A DNA stretch of 64,000 nt from Dastarcus helophoroides (taxonomy: Eukaryota > Arthropoda > Insecta > Coleoptera > Bothrideridae): assembly GCA_028583605.1 (NCBI GenBank), contig CM053327.1:21811629-21875628 (forward strand). The letters run 5' to 3'. Positions within the stretch are counted from its first letter, which is position 1. Every line of letters begins with the position of its first letter. The position numbers and the translations under genes were made by a program. Shown in pieces: positions 34,650-45,884 of this stretch. Under the pieces are notes generated by a model. The model did not search any database and had not been told where the DNA came from. It saw nothing but the letters and a program-made list of their open reading frames with translations.

Positions 34650-34850
34650 AAGAGCCAGTATCCTCATGGACGATGAAAATTTCTCTGCGAGATCTAACCT
34701 GTTTGCTGCAGGTGTCAATGCAAGCATCAAATTTCCTTAGAGTGATCATATGTATGTCATTGTCAAGTTCACCTGTGCTTAGTTAGACTACCTTTTTCAA
34801 CCTAAGAAGCAGTTCGCTTTGAACCCAAAAGAGCAAAATTGTTCTAAAAG
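34650..34850 (+). pseudogene. old LINE-A scrap (C-terminal RT region)
   Basis: AGGTGTCAATGCAAGCATCA, then TGATCATATGTATGTCATT, then CCTAAGAAGCAGTTCGC follow the order of copy 2 at about 38,922-39,020 (AGGAGTGAATGCGAGCATTA and so on). The match is heavily diverged and short. Confidence 0.55.
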
Positions 34851-34859
34851 TACATCATG

Positions 34860-36145
34860 TTTACCATTCATAAAGTATCAAAATAATTTTGGACAAATGC
34901 TGAATCTATAAAATGTCAATTTCAATTCGATGAAGTAGAAAATTTTCTTGCAATTTAATTATGTCAAAAGAAGAAAAGCTTGCAGGTAGAATTCTGCGTA
35001 TGTGGTTCCTATTTTACAAATCATATATCTTTTCGCAAAATGATATAACACAGGTTGCTATTCCGTGATTTATTTTGACAGATAGAAAACCATAAATACT
35101 GGTAAAGTTACAAAACAAGAATTTATATAGAAAACCGCGAATATAATGACAATCCTATTATAACGGATTGCTTTAGATTTTGCGGCACTAAATCAGGAGT
35201 GAAACTTTAATTCCATCCTTGGCGAACGAACAAAAACGTAATATATAAAGTAACATTAAAACGCGCAGCGGGCTCCGTGACATATGGAAATGACAGTTAA
35301 AGACTAGTCCATTTTATTGTTACAATGGATGTAGCTGATGTCTTTCAGGTGATGGCAGACTTGTACACCCCCATTTGCCTTCATGGAAGAAAGGGTCTTT
35401 AAGCGCTTTATAAAATAAAACGTTAATCCCTTTGAAGTAGTTGTAACTTGCTCTCTTCATTCCTCGCTTTGAGAAATTTATAATTCTCTTTATTGAAATG
35501 ATAACAAAAGTTCAACCGGGATATAAACATGTTGAATTATTTCAGAGAGTGTGCTTTCCAAATTTAGGGTGGCCGTGTAGATCTAGATTTTAGGAAAGGT
35601 TTCATTTAATATGGGTCAGTATTATTGATTTAGAGTTTTCTTCGTCAAACGCGTTGACGAAGGATTCGTTGCTTTCCATTCCGCCAGGACCTTTTATCAA
35701 GCATTCCTACCTGCATCATTTATGAGCTAAAATATTACGCTACAGGAAGAAATCCGCTTTAATTGGCTTGCTCTGAAATCACTTACATATTTAATGCTAC
35801 CTCTAGAATATCGCTCTCATCTTGCGAATCTGATTTAAAAGCTTCTAAATCAATAGTGCCTGCAGCAATTTTTTCTTTATTTATAAAAGGAGGCAGCATA
35901 ATTTCAATAATAAGATTTACTACAAACAGTCCTAGGGTAAAATGAGAAATATCTTAATAAAGTAATTTATTCTCATTTTTGCCTTCTGTTTTTACTGAAA
36001 TTTTAACTCGCGTTCAAAATAGTTTAGTTGGGAAGTTGCATAACAGTACAGGCAATTTTTGCACTCTTTCTTACAAAGGTAGCACTATTATAATAGTAAG
36101 GTTGGTACTCAAATACTGATATTGTCTTCAGCTAATTGTTTTTTC
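34860..36145. other. no gene seen
   Basis: AT-rich spacer. A perfect 9-bp-arm hairpin (CTTCGTCAA/TTGACGAAG) lies at 35640-35662. Confidence 0.4.
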
Positions 36146-36149
36146 AATG

Positions 36150-36335
36150 CAGAGAAACTGCTATTGGTAACAGATGAAAAATTAATAGAACAAGTAATGA
36201 GTATAACATGTGGATGTAGAAATATCAAGCACAAGGGAACACTCTAAAGTAGTAAGACACCAAGTGTCGAAAGGTGCTCGAATATCTGGATACATAAGGG
36301 ATATAACATGGAAGAACAAATATCTATAAATAATA
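36150..36335 (+). pseudogene. RTE-like LINE, piece 1 of 3 (host of the nest)
   Basis: The plus strand reads LVTDEKLIEQVMSI, a short frame slip, then VEISSTREHSKVVRHQVSKG and ARISGYIRDITWKNKYL. This is the stretch between the YLG motif and the SK..IYKT..RP motif of RTE-type reverse transcriptases. The next expected residues appear only at about 39,575, on the far side of LINE-A copy 2, so this element was the target of that insertion. Confidence 0.8.
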
Positions 36336-36543
36336 TTTAGTAGATGGTAGACTGGAACTTTCAGTCGTCCAAGGTAGTACCACTCCACGTATCACTAGGA
36401 TGCGGTGAAATGATGCTTACATCATGTTTCCGTCTCTGACACGTGAGTCGGTTTCTGTTATTTTTCTTTCCTCACCTGATCCTTTTCCTTATTTCCTTTT
36501 TTTTATCTACTCTGATTTTTTCTTCTAATTATTAAAAACAAAA

Positions 36544-37400
36544 ATGATGGATTCTCTTCGTGCAAAAACTTCCGGATGTAAACTACCCTCCCGTTCGGAT
36601 GTCCGGGTGGAGGGTGTACGAGGAAATCCAAAATCGACGGAAAATTTTAATGTACCACGGGCCAAGTTTCTTTCAAACAATTCATTCAAAATTCAATTCT
36701 GTAACATTCGCGGTCTAAACTCAAATCTAAACTCGGTTCACCAACACCTTCAAAATGAAAGACCCCATGTGCTGCCTGACAGAAACTCAAGTCTTACCAT
36801 CCATCAATACAGTCCATTTGCTTAGCCCTATCTACGACTTGTACACAAAATTTCGACACAAGAGGGGAATTTGTGCTTTTACGCGAAGCAACCTGTCCTG
36901 TCAACGAGAAGAAGCACGGGAATCTGCTGATTATGATGTGATTTGGCTGAAAATCTGCTCCAAAAACGAAGTAATATTTATTTGTTCACTTTATTTGTCC
37001 CCAAACGATCCCTCATACAGACAGCTCTTCTATTATCTCTCCGTAACCTTTGATCACCTACAGACAAATTATCCAAAAGCTGAGGTTGTTTTTCTCGGTG
37101 ACTTCAACGTACACAACATTTCCTAGCTAAGGTTTTCTTCCCGAATTGGCGATGCGGGAAGGGTGGCAGGGGCTTTCGCCACCACTTGTGGACTATCGCA
37201 ATTAGTTGAGGAACCCACAAGAATTCCTGACGTAGATACCCATCAACCTAATCTACTTGACCTTTTCCTTACAAATTCACCAAATTCGTATAAAATCTCT
37301 GTGACATCACCGCTTGGAAATTCGGATCACAAGCTTGTAGCTCCCTCTCGCTCGCTTTATATACCACCTCCTTCCCAGACGCAGTCTTGTAGGGTTTAGC
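36544..37400 (+). pseudogene. LINE-A endonuclease (exonuclease/endonuclease/phosphatase fold)
   Basis: This enzyme nicks target DNA to prime reverse transcription. Motifs in order are FCNIRGLNSNL (about 36,698), LTETQ (about 36,772), WLKICSKNEVIFICSLYLSP (about 36,942), VVFLGDFNVH (37,086-37,115; GDFN is the catalytic signature) and GNSDHKLV (about 37,315; the SDH signature). A start codon is available at 36,544 or 36,547. There is a one-base frameshift around 36,755-36,775 and a TAG just after the GDFN motif (37,124). All catalytic signatures are present although the frame is broken. Confidence 0.88.
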
Positions 37401-37945
37401 TCTTTACCTCTGCAAACTGGAAAGAATTAAGAGACTTCTTTGCATCTTTCCCATGACAGGAAGTCTGCTTTGATTCAGACAACGCTTCCTTAGTAGCCGA
37501 ATCCATCACGGAAACTATCCTGATTGGTATGGAATGCTCAATTCCCCACTTTTAAAAAAAGTCTGCCTCCAGTAAATCTTGGTTCAGTAAAAAATGTGCT
37601 CGGGCTATCTCCTGCAAAAATCGCGCATATCGTCGTTGGCGAAATAATCCCTCAGTTGAGGCTCGGACCATATTTGTAGATTCACGAAATTCTTGTAAAT
37701 GGGTTATTGACGAGACAAAAGGTGATTTCGATCGTAAAATGCGCCAGAGGCTTATCAATTGTCCAAACGGTTTCAGGTCCTTTTGGGGATTTGCAACAGT
37801 CGATTGGAAAGAATTTTATACCTTTAAATTTTCCATCTTTACTCGATGAAAATAGCAATATTTCTACTACCTCCAAGGAAAAGGCTAAAATGTTAGCCTT
37901 AATGTTTGCTGAAAATTTCCTATTCTTCCTAAAGTTGGCACTTCG

Positions 37946-39530
37946 ATGCCTGAAGTTGTTTTCAGACAACGCACAATCAGGAAGATTCTCCTTGAGCTCG
38001 ACACCTCGAAAGCTTCTGGCCTTGATGGTATTCCCGCTATTGCTCTTAAGAAGTGCGCCCCAGAGTTGACTCCTATCCTAAGCAAAGTGTTTACACTCTC
38101 TTACAACAAAGGTGTATTTTCTATCATCTGGAAATCTGCTAGAGTGCAGCCTGTCCGTAAAAAAGGAAAAAGGAATGTGGCTAACAACTATCGCCCTATA
38201 TCTTTGTTACCCGTTATATCTAAAGTGATGGAAAAGGTTATCAACACCGAGATTCTCAAATATCTGGAGGAAAATAGAATTATCTCCAACAGGCAATACG
38301 GTTTTAGACAACAACGTTCCACTGGCGATCTACTGGCATATGTTACTCATATCTGTACCTCAGCTATGGAAAAACATGGTGACGCTAGGATTGTGGCATT
38401 GGATATCTTAAACGCTTTCGACAAAGTCTGGCACCGATCTCTTCCCGCAAAATTAACATCTTATGGTCTTCCTCCTGGACTATGTTATTTGATATTCAAT
38501 TTTCTCGCTGACAGATCTCTTCAGGTCGACGTCGATGGCATCTCATCCGAGACATTTGCGATTAATGCAGGGGTGCCTCAGGGGTCCGTTCTGTTTCCTA
38601 CTCTATTTCTGTTACACATAAACGATCTCTTAGCTTCAAATTGCAATCCTATATACAGCTGCGCAGGTGATAGTAACCTTGTGTCATCTTTTTCTCCGAC
38701 AAACCATTGTCTATCGCTGCTTTAGATCGACTAAGGAAACAGCAGATACAGACGATTAATCGGGATCTCGAGATTATTCTGGAATGGGGTAAGAACAATT
38801 TGGACTTCAACGCTTCAAAAACTCAGGCCGCGGTTTTCTCTAAGAAAACATCAAGGGGTAATGCAACAAACATACTAATGGACGGTAAAATCCTGCCGAT
38901 GGAATCTAATTCATCTATCCTAGGAGTGAATGCGAGCATTAACTTCTCTTGGGACGATCATGTGCGTGCCATTTCCAAATCCGCCTCTCAGAAGCTAGGC
39001 TTTCTTTTTGGAGCTAAAAAGTACTTCACATCTCATCAGCTATTAACACTATACAAAGCTCAAGTTAGGCCAACACTAGAATACTGTTCTCATGTCTGGA
39101 GTTCAGCCCCAAAACACACTTTATCTCTCTTTGATTCAATTCAAAGAAGAGCGATTCGCCTAATTGATGACGAGAGTCTGACCGATTCTCCCGAAACACT
39201 AGAGCACAGGCGTATGGTTGGTAACTTGTCTCTTTTCTACAAGTACTATCATGGAAGATGCTAGCAGGATCTTATAGATCTCCCCAAGGGCAAGATTCTT
39301 GAGGCGTAATAGGCAGTCGGAGACAGCAAATTCCTGTGCGGTCCAGCTTGACACAGTGAGGACTTCTGTCTACGGAGACTCTTTTTTCTATAGAACTTCC
39401 AAGTTATGGAACTTGTTACCGAAAGGAATTTTCTCCAAAAATTACAACCTATCCTTATTTAAACAGGAGGTTCATCGCCATATATCTTTGTTTCCGCATC
39501 CTACTCGCAGCGCTTTGAAAGCATAGGGGT
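37946..39530 (+). pseudogene. LINE-A reverse transcriptase and C-terminal region
   Basis: The frame 37946-38725 (about 259 codons) holds DTSKASGLDGIPAI, RPISLLPVISKVMEK, QYGFRQQRSTGDLLAY, NAFDKVWHRS, GVPQGSVLF and then YSCAGDSN. The last should be YADD, so two active-site positions are changed (Y to C and the first D to G) and polymerase activity is lost. A frameshift at about 38,705 leads to 38707-39264, which continues through LEIILEWGKNNLDFN, ILGVNASINFSWDDHV and QVRPTLEYCSHVWSSA. After a TAG, a further frame runs to about 39,526. The linker 37,400-37,945 is also frame-broken. Confidence 0.92.
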
Positions 39531-39563
39531 TACCCTTTGCGAGTGGATTAAACTTAAAAAAAA

Positions 39564-39670
39564 TTATCGCAAAATGGAAAGCAAAGTGAAGATCTACAAA
39601 ACGATAATCAGACCAACAATGACTTATGCGGTCGTGACACGAGCTGATACAAACAGAACAACTGCTAAAT
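39564..39670 (+). pseudogene. RTE-like LINE, piece 2 of 3
   Basis: The plus strand reads MESKVKIYKTIIRPTMTYA and then TRADTNRTTAK, the SK..IYKT..RP.MTYA..TRADTN signature of RTE-type RT. It joins 36,150-36,335 upstream and 42,341-42,620 downstream in the same orientation. It is cut at 39,670 by LINE-B. Confidence 0.85.
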
Positions 39671-39991
39671 AAATAACACGTTTATTTCCAACAGGTACAC
39701 ACCCAATTACAGGAAACATTTAAACTATTAAAATACAAAAGTAAATGAAATTATACGGTACAGAACATTAATGTATATGTATCTTAAATTATATTTGGCT
39801 TTCCAGATATGTGCTGATTATAGTTTTTAATTGGTCATAATTAATATCATAATTATTCGAAATGCTATTGAATACATTACACATGTTATATATTGGTGAT
39901 CTGCGCATAATGTTAGTACGGAAATTTCGACAATAAAAACAGTTATTTCCACGAGAATGCTGCCGAGGAACCAAAAAACAAATCTTATTGA

Positions 39992-41306
39992 CCCGGCATG
40001 TGACACGTGAATTTTTTTTACACCTTCCGACAGGTGGGGTGTCAGATACCCCAATTTCAAAATGAGATTTTAATAATTTCTATAAATATTTAGGGCTACT
40101 TATTTAATTTTTGTTAACTTGTGAGTTATCTTTATAAAATAAAACCAAAAAATTAAAAGAAGTATTTATATTTTTGCCAAAGATACATTAATAATTTAAA
40201 CATACATTTTTTTCTATAAAATATGCACTATTTTATAGAGTCTAAGTTTTAAAATACAAAACAAGCGTTATTATTTTGTGTCATATGATAACTAAAATAA
40301 CAAAATCACAATTTTTAACAAAATATAAAATCATTGGTATATGTGAAAAAATTATTACGTTAGTGGGAATCGAATTCGAGTGATTTTCCACATTTTTTTG
40401 CAGTGTTTTATTGAATTCTCAAGACATATGATAGCTCTGCAGGCTTTACACACGTTTTTTACCTTTTTGATTTCTGTCACAGTCGTTTCGACGTAATGTG
40501 GCGAATTTTTCCATTTTTCAGATTTCTTAGCAATTCGATAATTTGCATTTCTTATAATATCTGCTATCATTTTTTCATCTGCGAGTATAAGAAGCTGAAA
40601 ACATTCTATTGGCGTTTTAGCGTTCTTTCAATTAACCTTCATCCCTGGCAAGTAAGTTACAATATTTTTAGATCTGGTTGTAACATTTTTATTTGGTGTT
40701 TTTTTACTCCATTTGGTTCCATTTTTTTCTATAAAAGTTATTTTCGTTTTCTTCTGCCTCTTTCATTTCACCATTCTCTTCTTGTGTCTCTCTCTTCACT
40801 CTTCGCTTCCTGAAGTTGTTTCTGGTTAGGATAGTCCAGTTTGGTACTAATTTGGTCGATTTCATCATCTCCTTCCAAGTTGTCTTCATCGATAAAAGGT
40901 TGCTTGGCCTCGGACTCTTTCCCATAAGGCTAACAGACGATCCTGCTCCATTTACCATTCACACATCTTGATAAAGAGTTACAAAAGAAAACGCACTATA
41001 AATTTAGCAAAAAAACTCTCAGAAAAAGTCGCTCTTACCTTGTTCAGCAGACGAAGAACCAAAAACGTAACTACTAAAAAAAGTTTCAAGAACCGACACG
41101 TGGGGTATCACACACCCCCAAACAATTTTAGAGCGATGTTTTTTCATTAAAGTGCATTAAACGAGTGCAATTTCTGTATAGGTGTATTAAAAAATGCACA
41201 ATTGAAAGCTAAACGGTGGGGCAGGGGCGCAAACTAAATTTTAAGAAAGTTGTGCATGCGTTTTCAGTCGTTGGGGTTTGTCGCACTCCACGTGTCACAT
41301 GCTGGG
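39992..41306 (-). mobile_element. internally deleted piggyBac transposon
   Basis: The ends are CCCGGCATGTGACACGTG and, on the other strand, CCCAGCATGTGACACGTG, giving ~18-bp terminal inverted repeats with one mismatch that start CCC as in piggyBac. The right flank is TTAA (41307-41310) and the left TTGA (39988-39991), a TTAA duplication with one mutation. Subterminal GGGGTGTCAGATACCCC (40,035) and its near inverse at about 41,101 form a second pair. At 1,315 bp it is too short for a complete transposase. It is inserted in LINE-B. Confidence 0.9.
40360..40960 (-). pseudogene. piggyBac transposase remnants (N-terminal and C-terminal pieces)
   Basis: On the minus strand an acidic N-terminal stretch (about 40,958-40,740) leads to WSKKTPN (about 40,710), SKNIVTYLPG (about 40,670), a stop, then AKTPIECFQLLI (about 40,620) and IADIIRNANYRIA (about 40,565). 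These are the start of the piggyBac transposase core (W..TP, NI...PG, A.TP.E.F motifs). The text then jumps to a cysteine-rich tail (VCKACRAIICLENSIKHC, about 40,460-40,405), the C-terminal zinc-binding domain. The whole DDD catalytic core is missing. This is an internal-deletion derivative that could only have moved with a helper. Confidence 0.82.
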
Positions 41307-42340
41307 TTAATCAAAGACATACAGTCAATATTATTATGCAGTAGGTTATATAAAAACGTTAATACAATACCATTTCTCCTATTGCATAAAGAATTCATGT
41401 TAAACACATCTAGCAAAATTCTGGTGTCAATACCTCTATCAGGATAAAAACCCTGGGACTTAAAAAACATAAATTTTAGAAATTTTCTTTGAGTCGACTC
41501 AATTAGCCCTATATTATTTTGGTAAATAGGATACCATATCAAAGTTGCATATTCTAACCTAGATCTAATATACGAAAAATATAGTACTTGCAAACTTCTA
41601 ATATTTGAAAAACAATTCCAATTTCGCCTAAAAAACCAAGTAACTTGTGAGCGGATTTAGTGGTATGATAGATATGGCTGGAAAAGCTAAGTTTGTCGTC
41701 GAATACAACTCCAAGATCTTTCAGTTCGGAGCATCTTTCCAGGGTGTAATTACTGATATTATAGTCGAATAAAATATAATTTCGTTTGCGAGTAAAAGTT
41801 ACTATTTTGCATTTGGATATATTTAATTTTAAAAAATTACTATTAGTAACGTTGTAGATTTTTAGATCGTTTGCAAATAGCAAATGGTCGCATTCAATGA
41901 CAGAAGTTATGTCATTAATAAAAATTAAAAAGAGTAATGGGCCTAGATATGATCCCTCTGGAACTCCGGATGTTGTTATATATCTCTGAGATTTGTGGCT
42001 TCCATATTCGACAGATTGTTTTCTGGAAGACAGGTAGGATGTGAACAGTAGTATTAAATCCTCAGTGAAACCAAAACCCTTTAACTTCTATTGGATAGTA
42101 GTAAATAATGATCTATTTGATCAAAAGCTTTCTGTATATCTGTGTAAACTACATCTACCTGTCCTCCTAGATCCAAGTTGTCGCATATAAAGTCACTTAT
42201 GGTTGCTAAATTTGTGACTGTCGATCTTTTTAACATAAAACCATGTTGATTTGGTGATATTACTGGACTGACATGGGTGTAAATGTTATTATATAAAATC
42301 ATTTCAAATACCTTAGCAAACAACCTACTGCGAACAACCA

Positions 42341-42640
42341 AAATAAATAGCTTAAGAGGTATAGCAGGAAAAACAAGAAGAGATTATATTAAAAACACAA
42401 CAATAAGGGATCAATATAACATAATAGATATGATGAAATTTGTGGGAAAAAGACGGAATGAAAACGTTCAAAGAGCAGATGAAGATAGATTAATAAGAAT
42501 AGCACGTGACGAAAAACCAGTAGGAAAGAGAGATCCAGGAAGACCAAAAAAAGATGGATAGAAAGCTGGGTATCTACCTCAACAGAAACGCTATGAAATT
42601 GGTGAAGAAAAACAGGTTTAGACCAAAATAAAAGAAAAAT
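42341..42640 (+). pseudogene. RTE-like LINE, piece 3 of 3 (C-terminus)
   Basis: The plus strand continues piece 2: KINSLRGIAGKTRRDYIKN, FVGKRRNENVQRADEDRLI, then GKRDPGRPKK near 42,535. The PGRPKK..W..SW end is typical of this LINE group. A frameshift at about 42,560 separates it from the last words (ESWVSTST-like, then KNRFRPK). The repetitive AGAAGAAG/AAAA tail near 42,630-42,660 may be the 3' end of the element. Confidence 0.82.
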
Positions 42641-42699
42641 AAGAATAAGAAGAAGAAAAAAAATGAAGGACTTAGACAAATAGGAGAGTAAAATAGTCA

Positions 42700-43790
42700 G
42701 AAATGTTTTTATTCGGTGAATATTTGTTCATAGTTTGTTGTGTGGCAAGGTACAGTGCACTGTCATAATTTAACACCCAGATGTATGATACCGTAAGAAT
42801 GGTTTATTTTTGAAATACTTTAAAACTTTCCTTGGAAATAATCCCACGGAAGTCACAAAAAAGAACTAACATGCCTTTGCTTTTAGATTTGTTCATTTTA
42901 GCCTCATTTGGTATTGATGAACTTGAAGTTTAACATGTCTGCTTCCGGTGCTTGTTTCTTAAATGTATTGGCGTGTCAAAAAAAGAACAAATTTTTATTC
43001 CATTGAGCGGATTTTCTCTATTTCTAATCCAACAATCCAAATTTGAAAAAGAGCCATCTAGGAAAAATTTCAATTTTATTTAAGCAACCGGTCGCCGATG
43101 ATTATAACCACCAACCGAGATTAAAACGCAACAGAATGAGGATTATGTCAACAATTTTTTTTAGTTATTAAGGTAAGACCTTTCATTTTCAGGAGGTTGA
43201 TTTTTAATCAAGTTTCGACTTTTTCAGAACTAACCGATTCACAACAAAAATCACTGCAGCTCATTAATTTTATAGTATTGCGTGGAAAAATTGGATATAG
43301 GCTTTTCTTTGTTCCAAACAGAAAACTACCAATGCTATCTGGTGGAATGTCATACTGCTGGTCTTCTCCATTTATTTGACAACCTTGAATTTACAAAGAA
43401 TACTGACTTTAATTAGTATCAATACTTTTCCTTTCTTTTCTCCACTGCTTCTATTTCTTCCTTACTGGATGTTGACCAAGTAACCAAGCAGTATTACTAA
43501 TAAGTAGAAGTGTTTCGTTTACGAGTTATGAGGCAGTCTGTTTTTTAAAGTAATTAATTTTTTAACATTCAAGAATTTTAGGTTATTTAGAAATCAGCCC
43601 ATAGTAGATCGGTATACACTGTCTTATCTTAAAAAAAACTTAGTTAGGTGTAGCAAAGAAGAAATTGAAATAATTAAATCGTGATCCCAAAACTTCAAAC
43701 AAATGGTTAATAATTCTTGATACTTTAATAAACAAGTACAATAATAGCTACTCGTTTTAGCGGAATATCTACGCCGTGTTCCATTTAAGT
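42700..43790. other. no gene seen
   Basis: AT-rich spacer with short chance frames only. Confidence 0.4.
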
Positions 43791-43792
43791 CG

Positions 43793-44447
43793 CACCCTTT
43801 TTGAATATCATTTGCAGGGTTAATAAACCAATATATATAGGTATTTTATAAAAAGTCCTACGTAATTTTTTCCAAATTTTAAGTTACGGATTTAAGTTTT
43901 ATCTTTTTAACTGTAACATCCAGTATATTTTTAATTGGTTAAATAGAGAATCGAATTTCCTTTAAAAATATATAACAATTATTATATCTGGCATTAACTG
44001 TTTATGACTTAAATGTCGTTGTATTTTAACATAAATTATAAACTTCACTATCACTAACTTTAAGCAACACTAGGAATGACAAAGAATTATATTTGAACGC
44101 ACCGTTCTTAACATGGCCATACTTTTCTTTCAAACAGGCAACTTTGTAGTATGTGATTTTTAAAATTTAACAATTTTTGCAAATCATTAAATGTAATGGC
44201 ATTAGAATTATAACCAGGTTTAAATCAGCAACGTTTAGTGTAAGATATGTCAAGTTAGTCGCACAAAAATATATAGGGGGTTCTATTAAAAAAAAATTAA
44301 AATTTATATGCGTATCTTTTTTTGCTTACGTTTAATTGTTTTTTTCTTATAAAGAAATTAAAAATTTGGAAAGAATTACATAGGAATCCAGATAAGGTTT
44401 CAAAATTATTGGCTCATTAACTCTGTAAATGACATTCAAAAAGGGTG
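43793..44447. mobile_element. MITE with ~100-bp terminal inverted repeats
   Basis: The left end CACCCTTTTTGAATATCATT matches the right end's reverse complement CACCCTTTTTGAATGTCATT. The match continues inward through (G/A)GGTTAATAAACCAAT-like and TCCTACGTAATTTTTTCC-like blocks to about 43,895 and 44,340. There is no convincing target duplication and no transposase. It is a non-autonomous DNA element of unassigned superfamily; the CACCCTTTTTGAA style resembles Tc1/mariner-type MITEs. Confidence 0.75.
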
Positions 44448-44825
44448 TACGGTGTACGACAATGACTGAAGTAGATAGTATAAAATTACAAATCTAATTG
44501 TCAGTATACATACTAACAATGACACAAGATTTGTATGTATTGCAACAGAAATAAACGGCAAGAACATGTGCAAAACATTAAAGATCGGAAATGTTTGAAT
44601 CCTGAGTGTCGTTGAGGCGATTACAGAACGAGAAATATCCGGTGGTAAATCTTGGGCTAGATGTAGAACGTGGGCAATATAAAATAGTTGAGTGCAACAA
44701 AAAAGATGAATAGGGCAATGTTTAAGGCGAATAAGAGTATAGTTGCCTAAAGAGGGCGTTTTATGTGCATGCGGAATGTAATAATGTATGATGCAGACAA
44801 ACTCGAACAGCCAACTCGCGCCCAA
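44436..44825 (-). CDS. 129-codon open frame, unknown, probably spurious
   Basis: It starts MGASWLFEFVC and is rich in hydrophobic residues and histidine, so it would look membrane-like, but no family motif is visible. Its 3' end overlaps the MITE end. It is the longest frame in the window that is not clearly from a TE. I keep it only as a candidate. Confidence 0.15.
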   Translation of the reverse strand: MGASWLFEFVCIIHYYIPHAHKTPSLGNYTLIRLKHCPIHLFCCTQLFYIAHVLHLAQDLPPDISRSVIASTTLRIQTFPIFNVLHMFLPFISVAIHTNLVSLLVCILTIRFVILYYLLQSLSYTVHPF

Positions 44826-45884
44826 AGTCGCTTGTCTGCTTTGTGACAGCCGACACAGAACAAATGACTTGTAAGCTTCTACTAGACGAGTTTTTATAGT
44901 TCAGTGAGCAAACGATATTTACCTATCCATCTTGATGAATGGCGCTTATGCGACACAAATCATTTGAACTTATTACTCAATTAGGTAAATTGCTCTCATG
45001 ATTGCTAGAGCGTGCTAAATGGTATAAGTTTTTTCACAAACAGACATACATATTTTGGAAATACATTTAGATCTGCTCTTATTTCCTGACATATGACATT
45101 TACGTAATTTCGTTGTTACAAATCTATACATTATTTTTAAAAATAGATATCATACATTAGGCCTCCTTTGAAAATTGCTGTACTTTTGTTGTTGTGTTTG
45201 ATATTTCGCGTTTTTACTCCGCGATGAATCCCTGAATGGGAACGGTACACAATAAAACTCCCATTTTTAATAATAAAATGCATACAATTGCTAATATAGA
45301 GTTTTATACCTTTTATTTGAGGTTTTAATAGAATTGCAGAACAGTGAATTTAAAGGAAAAAAATAACAAAATGCATTTCATTCTTTTCAAAGGCACTTAA
45401 AAGTTCTGTCAGGGAGAAGTGACTGAAACGAGAAAAGTATTTTAACTTGAAAGCAACACAGAAATATTGATAAGAAGGTGAATATCCCTAAACTGAAATT
45501 CTATTAATTGTCGCCAGAGATATGCCATTAAAAAAAACAAGTTTAAAGATCTTATGATGAAAACTACTTATTCCGAATTCTTTTCATGAATATTAGGCTA
45601 TTTTAGATTAGAAAAAGGTATTTTCTACAAATTATTAAGAACTAATAAAGCCTTCGATTGAGATGATGTATTTCGGATGTGTCCGAAACGTACCACTTGC
45701 GTATGTGCGAAAAATCCTTCTTTTATTTTATATACAGATAAGAAAAATAGTTAATTATTTATGTAGAATGCTTAGGAAAATCCCTACTTAAATCTCTCGC
45801 TTCATCTGCAGATCCTCTAAACGGACTCCTCTACTTTGTCGGAGCAAACATGTCTCTTTACCAATGAGTACCAGTTATTATTTC

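Larger units (their letters stand above)
36340..39563 (+). mobile_element. LINE-A copy 2: longest copy of the family
   Basis: This copy spans a ~200-bp 5' untranslated region (from about 36,340; exact start uncertain), endonuclease, linker, RT and C-terminal domain, and ends in a short A-run at 39,563. It is inserted into an RTE-like LINE whose pieces abut both sides. I could not define its target duplication. Several frameshifts and stops make it non-functional. It is the best reference in this window for identifying the other four copies and scraps. Confidence 0.88.
39789..42330 (-). pseudogene. LINE-B reverse transcriptase, split by piggyBac
   Basis: In minus-strand order: LFAKVFEMILYNNI and PNQHGFMLKRSTVTNLATIS (about 42,320-42,200), TDIQKAFDQIDHYLL (about 42,150), GVPEGSYLGPLLF (about 41,970), LLFANDLKIY (about 41,870; normally FADD, here FAND), LNISKCKIVTFTRKR (about 41,810), SRLEYATLIWYPIYQNNI and a basic stretch (about 41,560-41,460), ending DCMSLIN at the insertion (41,311). 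It resumes at 39,987 with KICFLVPRQHSR and RRSPIYNMCN. The FADD to FAND change and frameshifts (about 42,090 and 41,590) inactivate it. Confidence 0.88.
39676..42340 (-). mobile_element. LINE-B: 5'-truncated Jockey-type LINE
   Basis: The element is flanked by a 9-bp duplication AAATAAATA (39667-39675 and 42341-42349). It reads on the minus strand from inside the RT to a 3' untranslated region ending with a GGAAATAAACG polyA signal. It is 5'-truncated, and it sits inside the RTE-like LINE. It was later split by a piggyBac element at 39,992-41,306; without that insert it is about 1.35 kb. Confidence 0.88.

Noticed and set aside
44436..44825. 129-codon minus frame as a chemoreceptor-like exon
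   Set aside because: It is hydrophobic but has no recognisable motif, and it overlaps a MITE end. Kept only as a low-confidence feature.
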